DNA from: Pseudomonas fluorescens
Lineage (GTDB): Bacteria; Pseudomonadota; Gammaproteobacteria; Pseudomonadales; Pseudomonadaceae
DNA length: 64,000 nt
Assembly (NCBI RefSeq): GCF_001623525.1
Contig: NZ_CP015225.1
Span: 3,906,001 to 3,970,000 of the forward strand
Direction: 5' to 3'
The translations under genes and the position numbers were made by a program. Below, in pieces: positions 44,354 to 53,406 of the stretch. Within the stretch, counting starts at the first letter, position 1. Each line of letters starts with the position of its first letter. The notes under the pieces were generated by a model that saw nothing but the letters and a program-made list of their open reading frames with translations, ran no database searches and was not told the origin of the DNA.

Positions 44354-45141
44354 CAAGCGCTCTCCACAGCCATGCGCCCAAGAAAACTGCGGGTACGTTC
44401 GTGACAAGGGTTATCGATCACTTGCCTCGACGGCCCCTGTTCGACAATGCGCCCGCCGTCCATGAAGATCACTCGATCCGCCACATCGCGGGCAAACCTC
44501 ACTTCATGGGTGACCATGATCATGCTGCGGCCCTCTTCCGCCAGCTCGCGAATCACGGCCAACACTTCGCCCACCAGCTCGGGATCCAACGCCGAGGTCG
44601 GTTCGTCGAACAGAATCACTTTTGGTTGCTGGGCCAAAGCCCGGGCGATGGCGACCCGCTGTTGCTGACCACCCGACAATTGCTCGGGATAAGACTCGGC
44701 CTTGTGCCGCAGATGGACTTTTTCCAGCATCGCGTCGGCCAACTCATACGCCTGCTTGCGCGGCATCCCCTGGGCCTTGATGGGGCCGAGTGCGACGTTG
44801 TCGCGCACGTTCAAGTGCGGCCACAGATAGAACAACTGGAACACCATGGCGATCTCGCGGCGCTGTGGCGCCATTTCCCGGTCGCTCATCAGCCGCGAAC
44901 GCTGGCCATCCCTGCGCTGACCGATCAACTCGTTTCCCAACCAGATCTCGCCACTGGTGGGTTTTTCCAGGTAATTGATGCAGCGCAGGCAGGTGGATTT
45001 TCCAGAACCGCTTGGGCCGATCAGCGACAGGGTCTCACCGGGCTTCAACTCCAGGCTGATGCCCTTGAGCACCTCCAGATCGCCATAGTTCTTGTGTAAT
45101 TCATGCACGCGCAGCAACGCGGCGTCAGACGGGCTCGACAT
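44353..45141 (-). CDS. Polar amino-acid ABC transporter ATPase
   Basis: The 262-residue ATPase has Walker A GPSGSGKST (about 41-49), the Q-loop in FQLFYLWPHLNVRDNVALGP, the signature LSGGQQQRVAIARALA, Walker B VILFDEPTSALDPE and the H-loop VTHEV, the typical GlnQ/HisP set. I chose the ATG at 45141 (MSSPSDAALLRVHELHKNYGD). The binding protein gene lies 79 bases upstream on the same strand, and the permeases follow with overlaps. Confidence 0.95.
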   Translation of the reverse strand: MSSPSDAALLRVHELHKNYGDLEVLKGISLELKPGETLSLIGPSGSGKSTCLRCINYLEKPTSGEIWLGNELIGQRRDGQRSRLMSDREMAPQRREIAMVFQLFYLWPHLNVRDNVALGPIKAQGMPRKQAYELADAMLEKVHLRHKAESYPEQLSGGQQQRVAIARALAQQPKVILFDEPTSALDPELVGEVLAVIRELAEEGRSMIMVTHEVRFARDVADRVIFMDGGRIVEQGPSRQVIDNPCHERTRSFLGRMAVESA

Positions 45142-45220
45142 CTTGGCTAACCTCTTTTTGTTATAGGCATGGCGATGAGGCAGTGCCTCTGGCATGAACC
45201 CACCCCATCGCCTCACACAC

Positions 45221-46090
45221 TTATTTGCAGCCAGGCAGTGTCCAGTCCGCTGGACGATCGACGCCCAGGCGCAGGTCCTTGCCTTCGGGCATGAACCAGA
45301 CATCCTGAGTCAGGCCGTAGCGAGCGCCGATCTTGCGCATCTCACAGTTTTTCCAGAGCGTCTGAATCTGTGCGTTGACCGCCGTTACCAGTTCCGGGCT
45401 GGCCTTGTTGAAGCCGAACACCACCTGGCCCAAGCCAGTCAGCAGTGGGAAATTCGGATCGTTGTCGACAAAGGCGTTGAAATGCAGGTGCCATTGCTCA
45501 TTGCGGGAAATGGCGTATTGCATGACCGGTGGATCGCCGATCACCGCATCGATGCGTCCGGCGAGCAGATCGCGAACGGCCGCATCGGATGTGTCATAAA
45601 GGGCGACTTGCAGGCCATCGATCTTGCGCATCTCAGGGATGAACGAAAAGCCGGTGATGGTGCCGACTTTCTTGCCTTGCAAATCCTTGAGGCTGTTCCA
45701 GTTGGTCTTGTCCGTCTGGGTAATACCGTTCTTGAAGTAGTGAATAGGATCGCTCAAGGTCATGATTTTCGAGCGTTGCTCGGTCCAGCCCATGGTGCCT
45801 GCCATGACATCCACTCGCTTGGACTGCACCGATGCGATCGTCCCTGACCACTCCATTAATGCCGGTTTGACCTTAAGGCCCAGTTTTTCAGAAATTTGTT
45901 GAAGGATTTCACCGTCATAGCCGACCATCCGACTATCTTGATACCCTGTTCCTGGCATATCACCACTGAAGGCGATGGTCAGGCTTCCCGGCTCTACTGT
46001 CTCCAATGCGAACACCGGTGCCGCAGCCAGCACGGACACCAGAAACCCGGCACAAATACCGGAAAAACGCTTAACTTTGGACGTCTTCAT
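45221..46090 (-). CDS. Amino-acid ABC transporter substrate-binding protein
   Basis: The 289-residue periplasmic protein of SBP family 3 has a signal peptide MKTSKVKRFSGICAGFLVSVLAAAPVFA (cut after FA-LE). The mature part shows the PBPb pattern: GYDGEILQQISEKLGLKVKPALMEWSGTIASVQSKRVDVMAGTMG (about 58-102), TDKTNWNSLKDLQGKKVGTITGFSF and LLAGRIDAVIGDPPVMQYAI. A GAGGAG site stands 7 bases before the ATG. It is the first gene of the seven-gene catabolic operon running to ridA. The ligand is unknown, probably an amino acid or small amide. Confidence 0.92.
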   Translation of the reverse strand: MKTSKVKRFSGICAGFLVSVLAAAPVFALETVEPGSLTIAFSGDMPGTGYQDSRMVGYDGEILQQISEKLGLKVKPALMEWSGTIASVQSKRVDVMAGTMGWTEQRSKIMTLSDPIHYFKNGITQTDKTNWNSLKDLQGKKVGTITGFSFIPEMRKIDGLQVALYDTSDAAVRDLLAGRIDAVIGDPPVMQYAISRNEQWHLHFNAFVDNDPNFPLLTGLGQVVFGFNKASPELVTAVNAQIQTLWKNCEMRKIGARYGLTQDVWFMPEGKDLRLGVDRPADWTLPGCK

Positions 46091-46188
46091 CGGATGCTCC
46101 TCGATAGTTTTCAGGGTGGCAGCGGAACGTTTCGCATGGGCCCATCGTAGTGGGAGCGGCGGTATAACCAGTTGGATGCTTTGCACGA

Positions 46189-47277
46189 ATGATTGAACAT
46201 TTGCGACATTCTGGCGGTGCAGAGAATGTGCCCCCTCAGGAAAGCCTCGTGGACGGGCTCGATCATGGGCAGGCGCGTCATCCACCCATGCGCCGCGGCA
46301 CCGCCGAGTTGTCTATTGGTATCATGTTGTGGCCACGCTTCCCCTTGCTGTCACTGTCGGGGCTGACCGATGCGCTGCGGCATGCCGCCGATACGGGTGA
46401 TCAAAGCCGCCCAATACGCTGCCAATGGAAAGTACTCGGCACGCCCGGGCAAAGAGTCATTTCCAGTAGCGGACTGGACGTACCGATCGACAGTGAACTC
46501 ACTGACCCGGAACGTTTCGACTACATCGTGGTGATTGGTGGATTGCTCGATTTCATCGAGGCGGTGCCGAAAACCTATCCCGCGTTCCTCCACCAGGCCG
46601 CCGCCGCACAAGTGCCGTTGATCGGCCTGTGCACCGGCAGCTTCGTGCTCGCGCGACATGGCCTGATGGAGGGGCGAACGGCGTGTGTCCACGCCTATCA
46701 TGGCGACGACTGGAAGCACCGGTTTCCCACGTTGCGCTTTGTCATCAACAGAGACTTTCTGATCGACCGGGACCGGATTACCTGCGCTGGCGGTGTTTCA
46801 GTTATCGAGTTAGCGCTTCATCTGATCGGCATGCATTGCGGGCCGGATCGTGCCGGCAAGGTTGTGCATCAGATGACGGTGGCAAAGAACACGTCCAACA
46901 GTTTCGTCGACCGACGCAAGGCTCTCGGATACGCCAGTTCATCCAATCGTCGGCTACATGAAGCCGTGATGTTGATGGAAAAACACATGGCCCACCCCCT
47001 CGATATCGAGGCCATTGCGCACCTGCTCGGCACCAGCAAACGACAGTTGGAACGCCTGTTCGTCGCTGAAACCAACAGCAGCCCAGCCCAGTTCTACCGC
47101 CAGGTCCGACTCAGGTTTGGCAGATGGCTGCTGGTGAGTTCCGATCGCCAGATTGGCGAGATCGCCTTTGAATGTGGCTTCGCGGATGCACCGCATTTTA
47201 TTCGGCACTTCCAGAGCATGTTTGGCCTCTCCCCGGGAAAGTTACGCAAAGCCTTGATGCAACAAGAAGGGAAGTAA
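46189..47277 (+). CDS. GlxA-type AraC regulator with DJ-1/PfpI domain
   Basis: The 362-residue protein has an N-terminal DJ-1/PfpI-like domain (LSIGIMLWPRFPLLSLSGLTDALRHA at about 41-66; nucleophile-elbow-like GLCTGSFVLARHGLMEG at about 144-160) and a C-terminal AraC HTH (about 255-355; DIEAIAHLLGTSKRQLERLFVAETNSSPAQFYRQVRLRFGRWLL; IGEIAFECGFADAPHFIRHFQSMFGLSPGKLR). Such regulators activate catabolic genes for choline derivatives, arginine and others. It diverges from the transporter/amidase operon across about 100 bases, so it very probably controls it. A start at 46288 (MRRGTAELSIG) is a reasonable alternative. Confidence 0.9.
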   Translation: MIEHLRHSGGAENVPPQESLVDGLDHGQARHPPMRRGTAELSIGIMLWPRFPLLSLSGLTDALRHAADTGDQSRPIRCQWKVLGTPGQRVISSSGLDVPIDSELTDPERFDYIVVIGGLLDFIEAVPKTYPAFLHQAAAAQVPLIGLCTGSFVLARHGLMEGRTACVHAYHGDDWKHRFPTLRFVINRDFLIDRDRITCAGGVSVIELALHLIGMHCGPDRAGKVVHQMTVAKNTSNSFVDRRKALGYASSSNRRLHEAVMLMEKHMAHPLDIEAIAHLLGTSKRQLERLFVAETNSSPAQFYRQVRLRFGRWLLVSSDRQIGEIAFECGFADAPHFIRHFQSMFGLSPGKLRKALMQQEGK

Positions 47278-47307
47278 CGCCGCACGGCTTCAACCGTGTC
47301 GTCAGCG

Positions 47308-48246
47308 CTAATGCGACGACACATAAATGGACGGCGTGGCAGGCGCCGGCAATGCATAGGTCGCCTTCATCCACTCCACCTCAGCCTGGGGCGTTCGCCC
47401 AAACAGGCGCTTGAACTCGCGGCCAAATTGCGAGGCGCTTTCGTAGCCCACACTGAACGCCGCCGTCGAGGCGTTCATGGCGTTGCGCAGCATCAACAGT
47501 CGCGCCTGGTGCAACCGCGTCGACTTCAGGTATTGCATGGGCGAGGCGTCCGTCACGCTGCGAAAGTGCACGTGGAAGCTGGGCACGCTCATGTTGGCTT
47601 CGCGGGCGAGCGCCTCGACATCCAGGCGCTCCTGATAGCTGCTGTGAATCTTGCGGATCGCGCGGGTAATCTGGCCGAAGTGGCCCTGGCGACCCAGCGC
47701 CGCACGCATCGAGCCGCCCTGTTCGCCGGTGAGGATGCGGTAGTAGATTTCCCGCACCAACGACGGTCCGAGAATGGCCGCGTCACCCGGCGTGCTCATG
47801 GCTTCCAGAAAGCGCAGCGTCGAGGCGTACAACCCATCATCCATGGGTGAGGCGTACATGCCCTTGGGCGGAGCATCGCTCGGGCCGAGCGCCTCGTCGA
47901 CCTGCAGTATCAACTCGCTTGCCAGTTGCAGGTCCAGGCGCATATACACCGCCAGCATGGGCTCCGCTTCGCTGGCGTCGGTTTCCATGGTGAATGGCAC
48001 GGGAACGGACACCACCAGGTAATGCCGGGCATCGTAGACGTAGAGGTCATTCCCCAGGTAGCCGCGCTTGCGTCCCTGGCACAGGATCACGACACCGGGG
48101 TCATACAGGACCGGCGTGCGGCTCAATGGCCGGTTCGAGCGCAGGAAACGTACGTCCTCCAGGGCGCTGAGGTTGTAGCCTTCCACCGGCGCCAGCCGCT
48201 CCATCAACGCCACCATGCGTGCGGTATGCGGATCAGCCTGGGTCAT
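47308..48246 (-). CDS. AraC family regulator with AraC_N domain
   Basis: The 312-residue protein has an N-terminal AraC_N cupin-like domain (NRPLSRTPVLYDPGVVILCQGRKRGYLGNDLYVYDARHYLVVSVPVP, about 34-81) and a C-terminal HTH_18 (YQERLDVEALAREANMSVPSFHVHFRSVTDASPMQYLKSTRLHQARLLML; STAAFSVGYESASQFGREFKRLFGR). It follows the SDR gene by 24 bases on the same strand and probably regulates it, a frequent pairing in Pseudomonas. The inducer is unknown. Confidence 0.9.
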   Translation of the reverse strand: MTQADPHTARMVALMERLAPVEGYNLSALEDVRFLRSNRPLSRTPVLYDPGVVILCQGRKRGYLGNDLYVYDARHYLVVSVPVPFTMETDASEAEPMLAVYMRLDLQLASELILQVDEALGPSDAPPKGMYASPMDDGLYASTLRFLEAMSTPGDAAILGPSLVREIYYRILTGEQGGSMRAALGRQGHFGQITRAIRKIHSSYQERLDVEALAREANMSVPSFHVHFRSVTDASPMQYLKSTRLHQARLLMLRNAMNASTAAFSVGYESASQFGREFKRLFGRTPQAEVEWMKATYALPAPATPSIYVSSH

Positions 48247-48270
48247 CCAATTCTCCTTTCCACGGGTCGC

Positions 48271-49104
48271 TCAGCCGTCGGTCGAACGGGTCAGCGCTTC
48301 CCATTGATCGATCTCGCTGGCGGCCCGACTGAGCTTATCGCGCACCAGGCTCAATGCATCGCTGCCCAGCAACAGATGGGCGGGCGGCGTCGGGCTGGCG
48401 ATCACCTGCAACATCGCCCGCGCCGCCTTGTGCGGGTCGCCGAGTTGCTTGCCGCTTTTTTCCTGGCGCGCCTGGCGAACCGGGTCAAAGCTGGCGTCAT
48501 AGTCGGCAATGCTGCGCGGGGTGCGCTGCATCGAGCGACCGGCCCAGTCCGTTCGAAACGAACCGGGCGCGACGGCCGTCACGAAAATGTTGAACGGTTG
48601 CAACTCCTTGCTCAAGGTATCGGAGATCCCTTCCAGGGCGAACTTGCTCCCGCAGTAGTACGCAATGCCCGGCATCGTGATGGTACCCCCCATCGACGTG
48701 ATGTTGAGGATATGCCCGGCGCGACGCTGGCGGAAATAGGGCACGAAGGCCTTGGTCACCGCCACCGCGCCAAACACATTGACGTCGAACTGGCGCCGCA
48801 GCTCTTCCAGCGGCGATTCTTCGAAAATGCCCTCGTGGCCGTAGCCGGCATTGTTGACCAGCACGTCCACCGGGCCGTGGGCGGCTTGCGTGGCGGCGAC
48901 CACGCTGTCGATTCGAGCGAAGTCGGTGACATCCAAAAGAACACCGTGGGCCCGGTCGGCAGACAATTGCTCGAAGGCCCGCAAGGCCGCCTCGCTGCGC
49001 ACGGTGCCGATGACCCGGTGGCCAGCCGCCAGCGCTTCCTTGGCCAGGGCGTTGCCGAAACCACTGCTCACGCCGGTGATGAAGAGGGTTTTTATGCGGT
49101 GCAT
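48271..49104 (-). CDS. Short-chain dehydrogenase/reductase
   Basis: The 277-residue classical SDR has TGVSSGFG (10-17, NAD(P) binding), NNAG (84-87), the catalytic Ser137 in NITSMGG and YxxxK Tyr150-Lys154 in YCGSKFALEGISDTL. The C-terminal half follows the carbonyl-reductase-like oxidoreductase pattern. I chose the ATG at 49104 (MHRIKTLFITG); an earlier in-frame start adds 18 atypical residues. It is cotranscribed with the AraC gene. The substrate is unknown. Confidence 0.92.
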   Translation of the reverse strand: MHRIKTLFITGVSSGFGNALAKEALAAGHRVIGTVRSEAALRAFEQLSADRAHGVLLDVTDFARIDSVVAATQAAHGPVDVLVNNAGYGHEGIFEESPLEELRRQFDVNVFGAVAVTKAFVPYFRQRRAGHILNITSMGGTITMPGIAYYCGSKFALEGISDTLSKELQPFNIFVTAVAPGSFRTDWAGRSMQRTPRSIADYDASFDPVRQARQEKSGKQLGDPHKAARAMLQVIASPTPPAHLLLGSDALSLVRDKLSRAASEIDQWEALTRSTDG

Positions 49105-49259
49105 GGCGAACTCCTGTCGGTAGGTGTGCGCCATGGTAGCCACCAGCCTGCGGGCCACCTATGCCGGTTTGCCTCGCAGCCTTGCCTATTCCTATCAGGC
49201 AAAGAACACCGTGGCGAACGCCAGGGTCGGCAAATTTGCCCTGGGGTCCCGGGCCTGAA

Positions 49260-49278
49260 TATAATGCGAGTCATTATC
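49260..49278. promoter_or_regulatory. Fur box before the fecI-like gene
   Basis: TATAATGCGAGTCATTATC matches 15 of 19 bases of the Fur consensus GATAATGATAATCATTATC and lies 18 bases before the sigma-factor start. Iron-dependent repression of the FecI-FecR-receptor unit is expected. Confidence 0.8.
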
Positions 49279-49296
49279 AATTATGTGGTTTCCGGG

Positions 49297-49818
49297 ATGC
49301 TGATGCGCAGCAACGACTCACTGGGTGATGCCGATCTCGCGCTGCTCTATCGCAGCCACCATTCCTGGCTGCACAGCTGGCTGAGCCGGCGCATCGGCTG
49401 TCACGAGAGCGCAGCGGACCTGGCGCAGGACACGTTCGTGCGTCTGCTCAAATCCCGTCAATCAGGCCCTTTGCGCGAGCCCCGTGCCTACCTGAGCAGC
49501 ATCGCTCGCGGCCTGATGATCGATCGGTATCGCCGTCGCGAACTCGAACGCGCCTACTTCGAGAGCCTCGCGCTGCTTCCTCCTCAAGAGGCCCCCTCCG
49601 AAGAAGAACGCTTGCTGATTCTTGATAGCCTCGAGCGCATAGACCGCCTGCTCGACCTGCTCAAACCGAGGGTTCGCGAGGCTTTTCTACTCGCCCAACT
49701 CGACGGCCTGACCTGCCTGCAAATAGCCGAAAAATTGTGCGTTTCCCGTTCTACGGTTGAACGCGACTTGGCCAAGGCCCTGCAACACTGCTATCGCTTG
49801 CGTTATGCCGAGCAGTAA
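49297..49818 (+). CDS. FecI-type ECF sigma factor
   Basis: The 173-residue ECF sigma factor shows region 2 (LYRSHHSWLHSWLSRRIGCHESAADLAQDTFVRLLKSR, about 17-54) and region 4 (LLKPRVREAFLLAQLDGLTCLQIAEKLCVSRSTVERDLAKALQHCYRL, about 121-168), with the FecI-like linker. It directs transcription of iron-siderophore receptor genes when its FecR partner signals receptor occupancy. The Fur box lies just upstream. The ATG at 49297 or 49303 are both possible. The fecR gene overlaps its end by 14 bases. Confidence 0.92.
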   Translation: MLMRSNDSLGDADLALLYRSHHSWLHSWLSRRIGCHESAADLAQDTFVRLLKSRQSGPLREPRAYLSSIARGLMIDRYRRRELERAYFESLALLPPQEAPSEEERLLILDSLERIDRLLDLLKPRVREAFLLAQLDGLTCLQIAEKLCVSRSTVERDLAKALQHCYRLRYAEQ

Positions 49819-50788
49819 GGCGCAAGCGCTGGATCCGGCGGTGGTCGACCAAGCGATCCACTGGCTGGTGCGCCTGCGCTTCAATCCTGCCGATGAGAAA
49901 ACCCAGAGCAGTTTCGAACACTGGCTGCAGCAGCGCCCGGAACATCGGTTCGCGTGGCAGCGTGTGGAAGCGCTTGGCGATGACTTCGCCGGCGTGCCAC
50001 CTGATTTGGCCCGGCACACCCTCAAGGGCGCCCGCTCAGGCATGCATCGGCGCCAAAGCCTCAAGCTACTGGGTGCATTGGCCACCTTGGGTGGTGCGAC
50101 CTGGCTGGGCCGCGACTACACACCGCTGCCGGCCATGCTGGCCCAGCAGCACAGCAGAACCGGCGAGCGGAAGCGCTTCCAACTCGATGATGGCAGCCTT
50201 ATCCAGCTCAACAGCGACAGTGCGGTCGACAGCTATTTCAATGCTCAGCGGCGCCTGATCGTTCTGCGGCGCGGTGAAATCATCGTCAATACCGGCGCCG
50301 ATGCGGGCTCGGCTCAACCGCGTCCTTTCTGGGTACAAACCCGCGACGGATTGATAAGCACTCTGAATGCCCGGTTCCTCGCGTATGAGCGTGACGACGG
50401 GACCCTCATCGCGGTGCAGCGCGGCGCAGTCAGCGTCTTTCCTGGATCCAGCCAAACCCTTACGGTCAACAACACCGTCCAGGCCGGCAATCAGCGGCTG
50501 TTCACCTCGGATGGCGTTCGTGAATTCAAGGATAACGGCCTGGATGTATGGAGCTGGAGTGACGGGGTGATCAGCGCACGCAATATGCGCCTCGGTGATT
50601 TCATCGGGGCCTTGTCACGCTATCGCCCCGGCCTGTTGCGCTGCGCCGATGAAGTCTCGGGGCTACGGGTTTCCGGCACCTTTCAACTCGCCGACACCGA
50701 CCAGGTATTGGCATTGGTTGCGCAGTCACTGCACCTGCGGATCGATTATCGAACCCAATATTGGGTGACGTTGAGCGCCGCCAGCTAA
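49805..50788 (+). CDS. FecR-type anti-sigma/sigma regulator
   Basis: The 327-residue protein has a cytoplasmic N-terminal DUF4880 part (LDPAVVDQAIHWLVRLRFNPADEKTQSSFEHWLQQRPEHRFAWQRVEAL, about 8-57), one membrane helix (RRQSLKLLGALATLGGATWLG, about 81-101, with a twin-Arg-like start) and a periplasmic FecR domain (RFQLDDGSLIQLNSDSAVDSYFNAQRRLIVLRRGEIIV, about 120-160), ending with a C-terminal STN-like portion that contacts the receptor. It starts inside the sigma-factor gene, which ensures stoichiometric production. Confidence 0.92.
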   Translation: MPSSKAQALDPAVVDQAIHWLVRLRFNPADEKTQSSFEHWLQQRPEHRFAWQRVEALGDDFAGVPPDLARHTLKGARSGMHRRQSLKLLGALATLGGATWLGRDYTPLPAMLAQQHSRTGERKRFQLDDGSLIQLNSDSAVDSYFNAQRRLIVLRRGEIIVNTGADAGSAQPRPFWVQTRDGLISTLNARFLAYERDDGTLIAVQRGAVSVFPGSSQTLTVNNTVQAGNQRLFTSDGVREFKDNGLDVWSWSDGVISARNMRLGDFIGALSRYRPGLLRCADEVSGLRVSGTFQLADTDQVLALVAQSLHLRIDYRTQYWVTLSAAS

Positions 50789-50911
50789 GTATTTTCTTCG
50801 CCGCCTATCAACATCAAATAAAAATGAGGTGATTTCTCATTCTCGTTCGGCATGTAAGAAAAGGCCGACCTACAGGCCGATCTGCCGATCCCCTTTCCAC
50901 GGAGCGAGTTA

Positions 50912-53284
50912 ATGAGTGCGTCCCCGGTTCCCCAGCGTCATCTACTGAATCGTGCCATCCACGGTGCGATCTTCGGCGTCATCGTCAGCAGCTATGCGCT
51001 ACCCACCCTGGCACAGCCCTCGACCGTTGAGCAGACCCACCCGGTGCACCAGTGGAACATTCCCGCCGGCCCCCTGGCACCGGCGCTTGACCGCTTTGCC
51101 CGCGAGGCGGGTATCAGCCTTTCCTTCGATACTTCAAGCGTAGCGAACCGCAATACCCGGGGCGTGAGCGGCACACTCGATACGTCCGAAGCCCTGTCGT
51201 CATTGTTGCAGGGGAGCGACATGGCGATACAGCAGCAGGGCCCGAACGCTTACTTGCTGACGCCGCAAACCAAGGCGGATGCCGAACTCGAGGAGTATCG
51301 CCTCGCGCCTATCCTCGTCAACGCCAAGGCCAGGGCCGATGGCACCGAAGACCCCAACTCGGTGGTCGCCCAGGAACTCTGGGTCGGCGGCAAGGTGGCC
51401 ACCAGCATCCTCAACACGCCCGCCTCGGTGTCCGTGGTGACCGACAAGGAAATGAAGCAACGCAGCGTGAGCACGACCGAAGAACTGCTGCAATACACGC
51501 CGGGGGTCATTACCGACTATTACGGCACTGACGACCGCAACGATTACTTCCAGATCCGCGGCTTCCAGGCCACGACCTATCGGGACGGCCTGACCCTGGG
51601 CTCGATGCGCGGTGTGCGCGAAGAACCTTTCGCCTATGAGCGCATTGAAGTAATACGTGGAGCCAACTCGACGCTGTTCGGCCCGGCTGACCCGGGCGGC
51701 TCGGTGAACTTTGTCAGCAAGAAGCCGCGCTTCGACAAGTTCGGCCAGGGCTACGTCACCTACGGTTCTTTCGACCATGTCGAAACCGGCATCGATGTCG
51801 GGGACTCGTTGAACGAAGAAAAAACCGTGGCCGGTCGCTTCACGGCAAAGATGCAAGACAGCGATCGCGAGTACGACCATTCACGGGATGACAATAAGTT
51901 CTTGATGGGCGGCCTGACCTGGTCACCCACGGACTTCACCTCGGCCTCGGTGATCGTGGATTACTTGAAAACCCAAAGCTCGCCCAACAGCGGCGGTTAC
52001 CCGCTGGACAAGGAATACGACCGTGACAAGTTCTACGGCGAGCCCAGCTACAACTTCCACGATGTCGAACGTACCAACATCAGCGGCACCTTCAGCCATG
52101 ATTTCGACAACGGCTTCGTGCTGCGCAGCAACCTGCGTTACAGCAAACTGACCGATGATTTCGGCTATGTATTCCTCAGCGACTCCCCTACCCGCACCGG
52201 CACTACCGTCCCGCGTTATATCTTCGGCACTGACAGCGACGCCGAGCAACTGAACGGCAACTTGATGCTGCAATACGATGCCCGCTTCGAAAACATCGAC
52301 AGCAGTACGTTGGTGGGCGTGGAGTATGGCGATTCTTCCACCGAGGAACGCTCCGTCTATGCCACGACAGGCTCCATCGACCTGGCCAACCCGGTGTTCA
52401 CGGGTGTGCCCAGCGGCGTAGCGCCGTATAGCAACGACAAGCTCGACACGAAAACCAAGGCCGTGTTCCTGCAACAGAACCTGTCCTTCTATGAACGCTT
52501 TATCGTCACCGCCGGTGTGCGCAACGACTCGCTGGATCTGTCCAATACCGACATCAACAACGTAAAAGAGTCGGATAACTTCTCGGAAACCTCCTATCGC
52601 GGCGCACTGACCTATATCGTCAACGACGAAGTGTCCACCTACGTCAGCATGGTCGAGTCGGTCTCACCGCCAACGGTGGGTGTAGTGCCGAAGACAGGCA
52701 CGCAATATGAAGTGGGGGTGAAATATGCGCCCATCGGTATGGACGCGCTGTTCTCGGCAGCCGTCTACGACCTGACCCAGGAAAACGTCAGCATCGCCGT
52801 CGTACTGCCCAGCGGTGTCATCGAGCAGCAAACCGTTGGCGAATCACGTGTGCGCGGCCTGGACCTGGAAGCCAAGGCTGAGCTGACCCCCAACCTGAGC
52901 CTGGTGGGCGGCTACTCCTACATGGAGTCCGAAGTGTTGCGCGGTACGTTGTACGACGGCAGCTCACTCAAAGGAAATGAGTTCGCCACGGCCCCCAAAC
53001 ACTCCGCGTCGCTGTGGAGCTATTACAACATCCCCGACACCGATGTCAGCGTTGGCCTGGGCGCGCGTTATGTGGGTTCCTATTACTTCGACGCCGCCAA
53101 CACCGGCACCAGCGATGGCACGACGCTCTTCGATGCGGCCTTCAACTACAAACTCTTCAAAGGCACTGACCTGGCGGTTAACGTCAGTAACCTGCTGGAT
53201 GAGCAACATGTGGTCGGTTCGGGGACTGCGAACTACTACAACCCGGGCCGTGAAGTCACCGCTAAGTTGAGTTACAACTGGTAA
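50912..53284 (+). CDS. TonB-dependent siderophore receptor with signalling domain
   Basis: The 790-residue outer-membrane transducer has a signal peptide (about 1-35, ending LPTLAQ) and an STN signalling domain (about 48-112; NIPAGPLAPALDRFAREAGISLSFD). It has a TonB-box-like LAPILVNA, a plug with TTEELLQYTPGVITDYYGTDDRNDYFQIRGFQ and YERIEVIRGANSTLFGPADPGGSVNFVSKKP, and a 22-strand-type barrel ending in the aromatic SYNW. It imports an iron-siderophore complex and signals through FecR/FecI just upstream. The ligand (ferrichrome, pyoverdine-type or other) cannot be decided. Confidence 0.94.
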   Translation: MSASPVPQRHLLNRAIHGAIFGVIVSSYALPTLAQPSTVEQTHPVHQWNIPAGPLAPALDRFAREAGISLSFDTSSVANRNTRGVSGTLDTSEALSSLLQGSDMAIQQQGPNAYLLTPQTKADAELEEYRLAPILVNAKARADGTEDPNSVVAQELWVGGKVATSILNTPASVSVVTDKEMKQRSVSTTEELLQYTPGVITDYYGTDDRNDYFQIRGFQATTYRDGLTLGSMRGVREEPFAYERIEVIRGANSTLFGPADPGGSVNFVSKKPRFDKFGQGYVTYGSFDHVETGIDVGDSLNEEKTVAGRFTAKMQDSDREYDHSRDDNKFLMGGLTWSPTDFTSASVIVDYLKTQSSPNSGGYPLDKEYDRDKFYGEPSYNFHDVERTNISGTFSHDFDNGFVLRSNLRYSKLTDDFGYVFLSDSPTRTGTTVPRYIFGTDSDAEQLNGNLMLQYDARFENIDSSTLVGVEYGDSSTEERSVYATTGSIDLANPVFTGVPSGVAPYSNDKLDTKTKAVFLQQNLSFYERFIVTAGVRNDSLDLSNTDINNVKESDNFSETSYRGALTYIVNDEVSTYVSMVESVSPPTVGVVPKTGTQYEVGVKYAPIGMDALFSAAVYDLTQENVSIAVVLPSGVIEQQTVGESRVRGLDLEAKAELTPNLSLVGGYSYMESEVLRGTLYDGSSLKGNEFATAPKHSASLWSYYNIPDTDVSVGLGARYVGSYYFDAANTGTSDGTTLFDAAFNYKLFKGTDLAVNVSNLLDEQHVVGSGTANYYNPGREVTAKLSYNW

Positions 53285-53342
53285 AGAGTTGGCCGTTCAT
53301 GATGGGGCGTCGGCTTGATGCGGGTCAGTCATCGAACGGCGA

Positions 53343-53377
53343 AAACCTGTGGGAGCACAACTTGCTCCCACAGGTTT
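53343..53377 (+). terminator. REP-like hairpin after the receptor gene
   Basis: A perfect 15-bp stem AAACCTGTGGGAGCA/TGCTCCCACAGGTTT surrounds the loop CAACT, 58 bases past the receptor stop, in the core sequence of Pseudomonas REPs (TGTGGGAGCA). It likely ends both the receptor and the convergent LRR gene. Confidence 0.7.
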
Positions 53378-53406
53378 GAACCTACAGAGCAAGACTGCGG
53401 CGAGCA

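Noticed and set aside
47926..49296. Long plus-strand open frame in front of the sigma-factor gene
   Set aside because: It is antisense to the AraC and SDR genes, which have full family motifs; only the last 173 codons (from 49297) are real.
50815..50850. Second Fur box before the TonB receptor
   Set aside because: A weak dyad (AATGAG...CTCATT) is present, but matches only about 9 of 14 Fur positions; expression is more likely through the FecI-type sigma factor.
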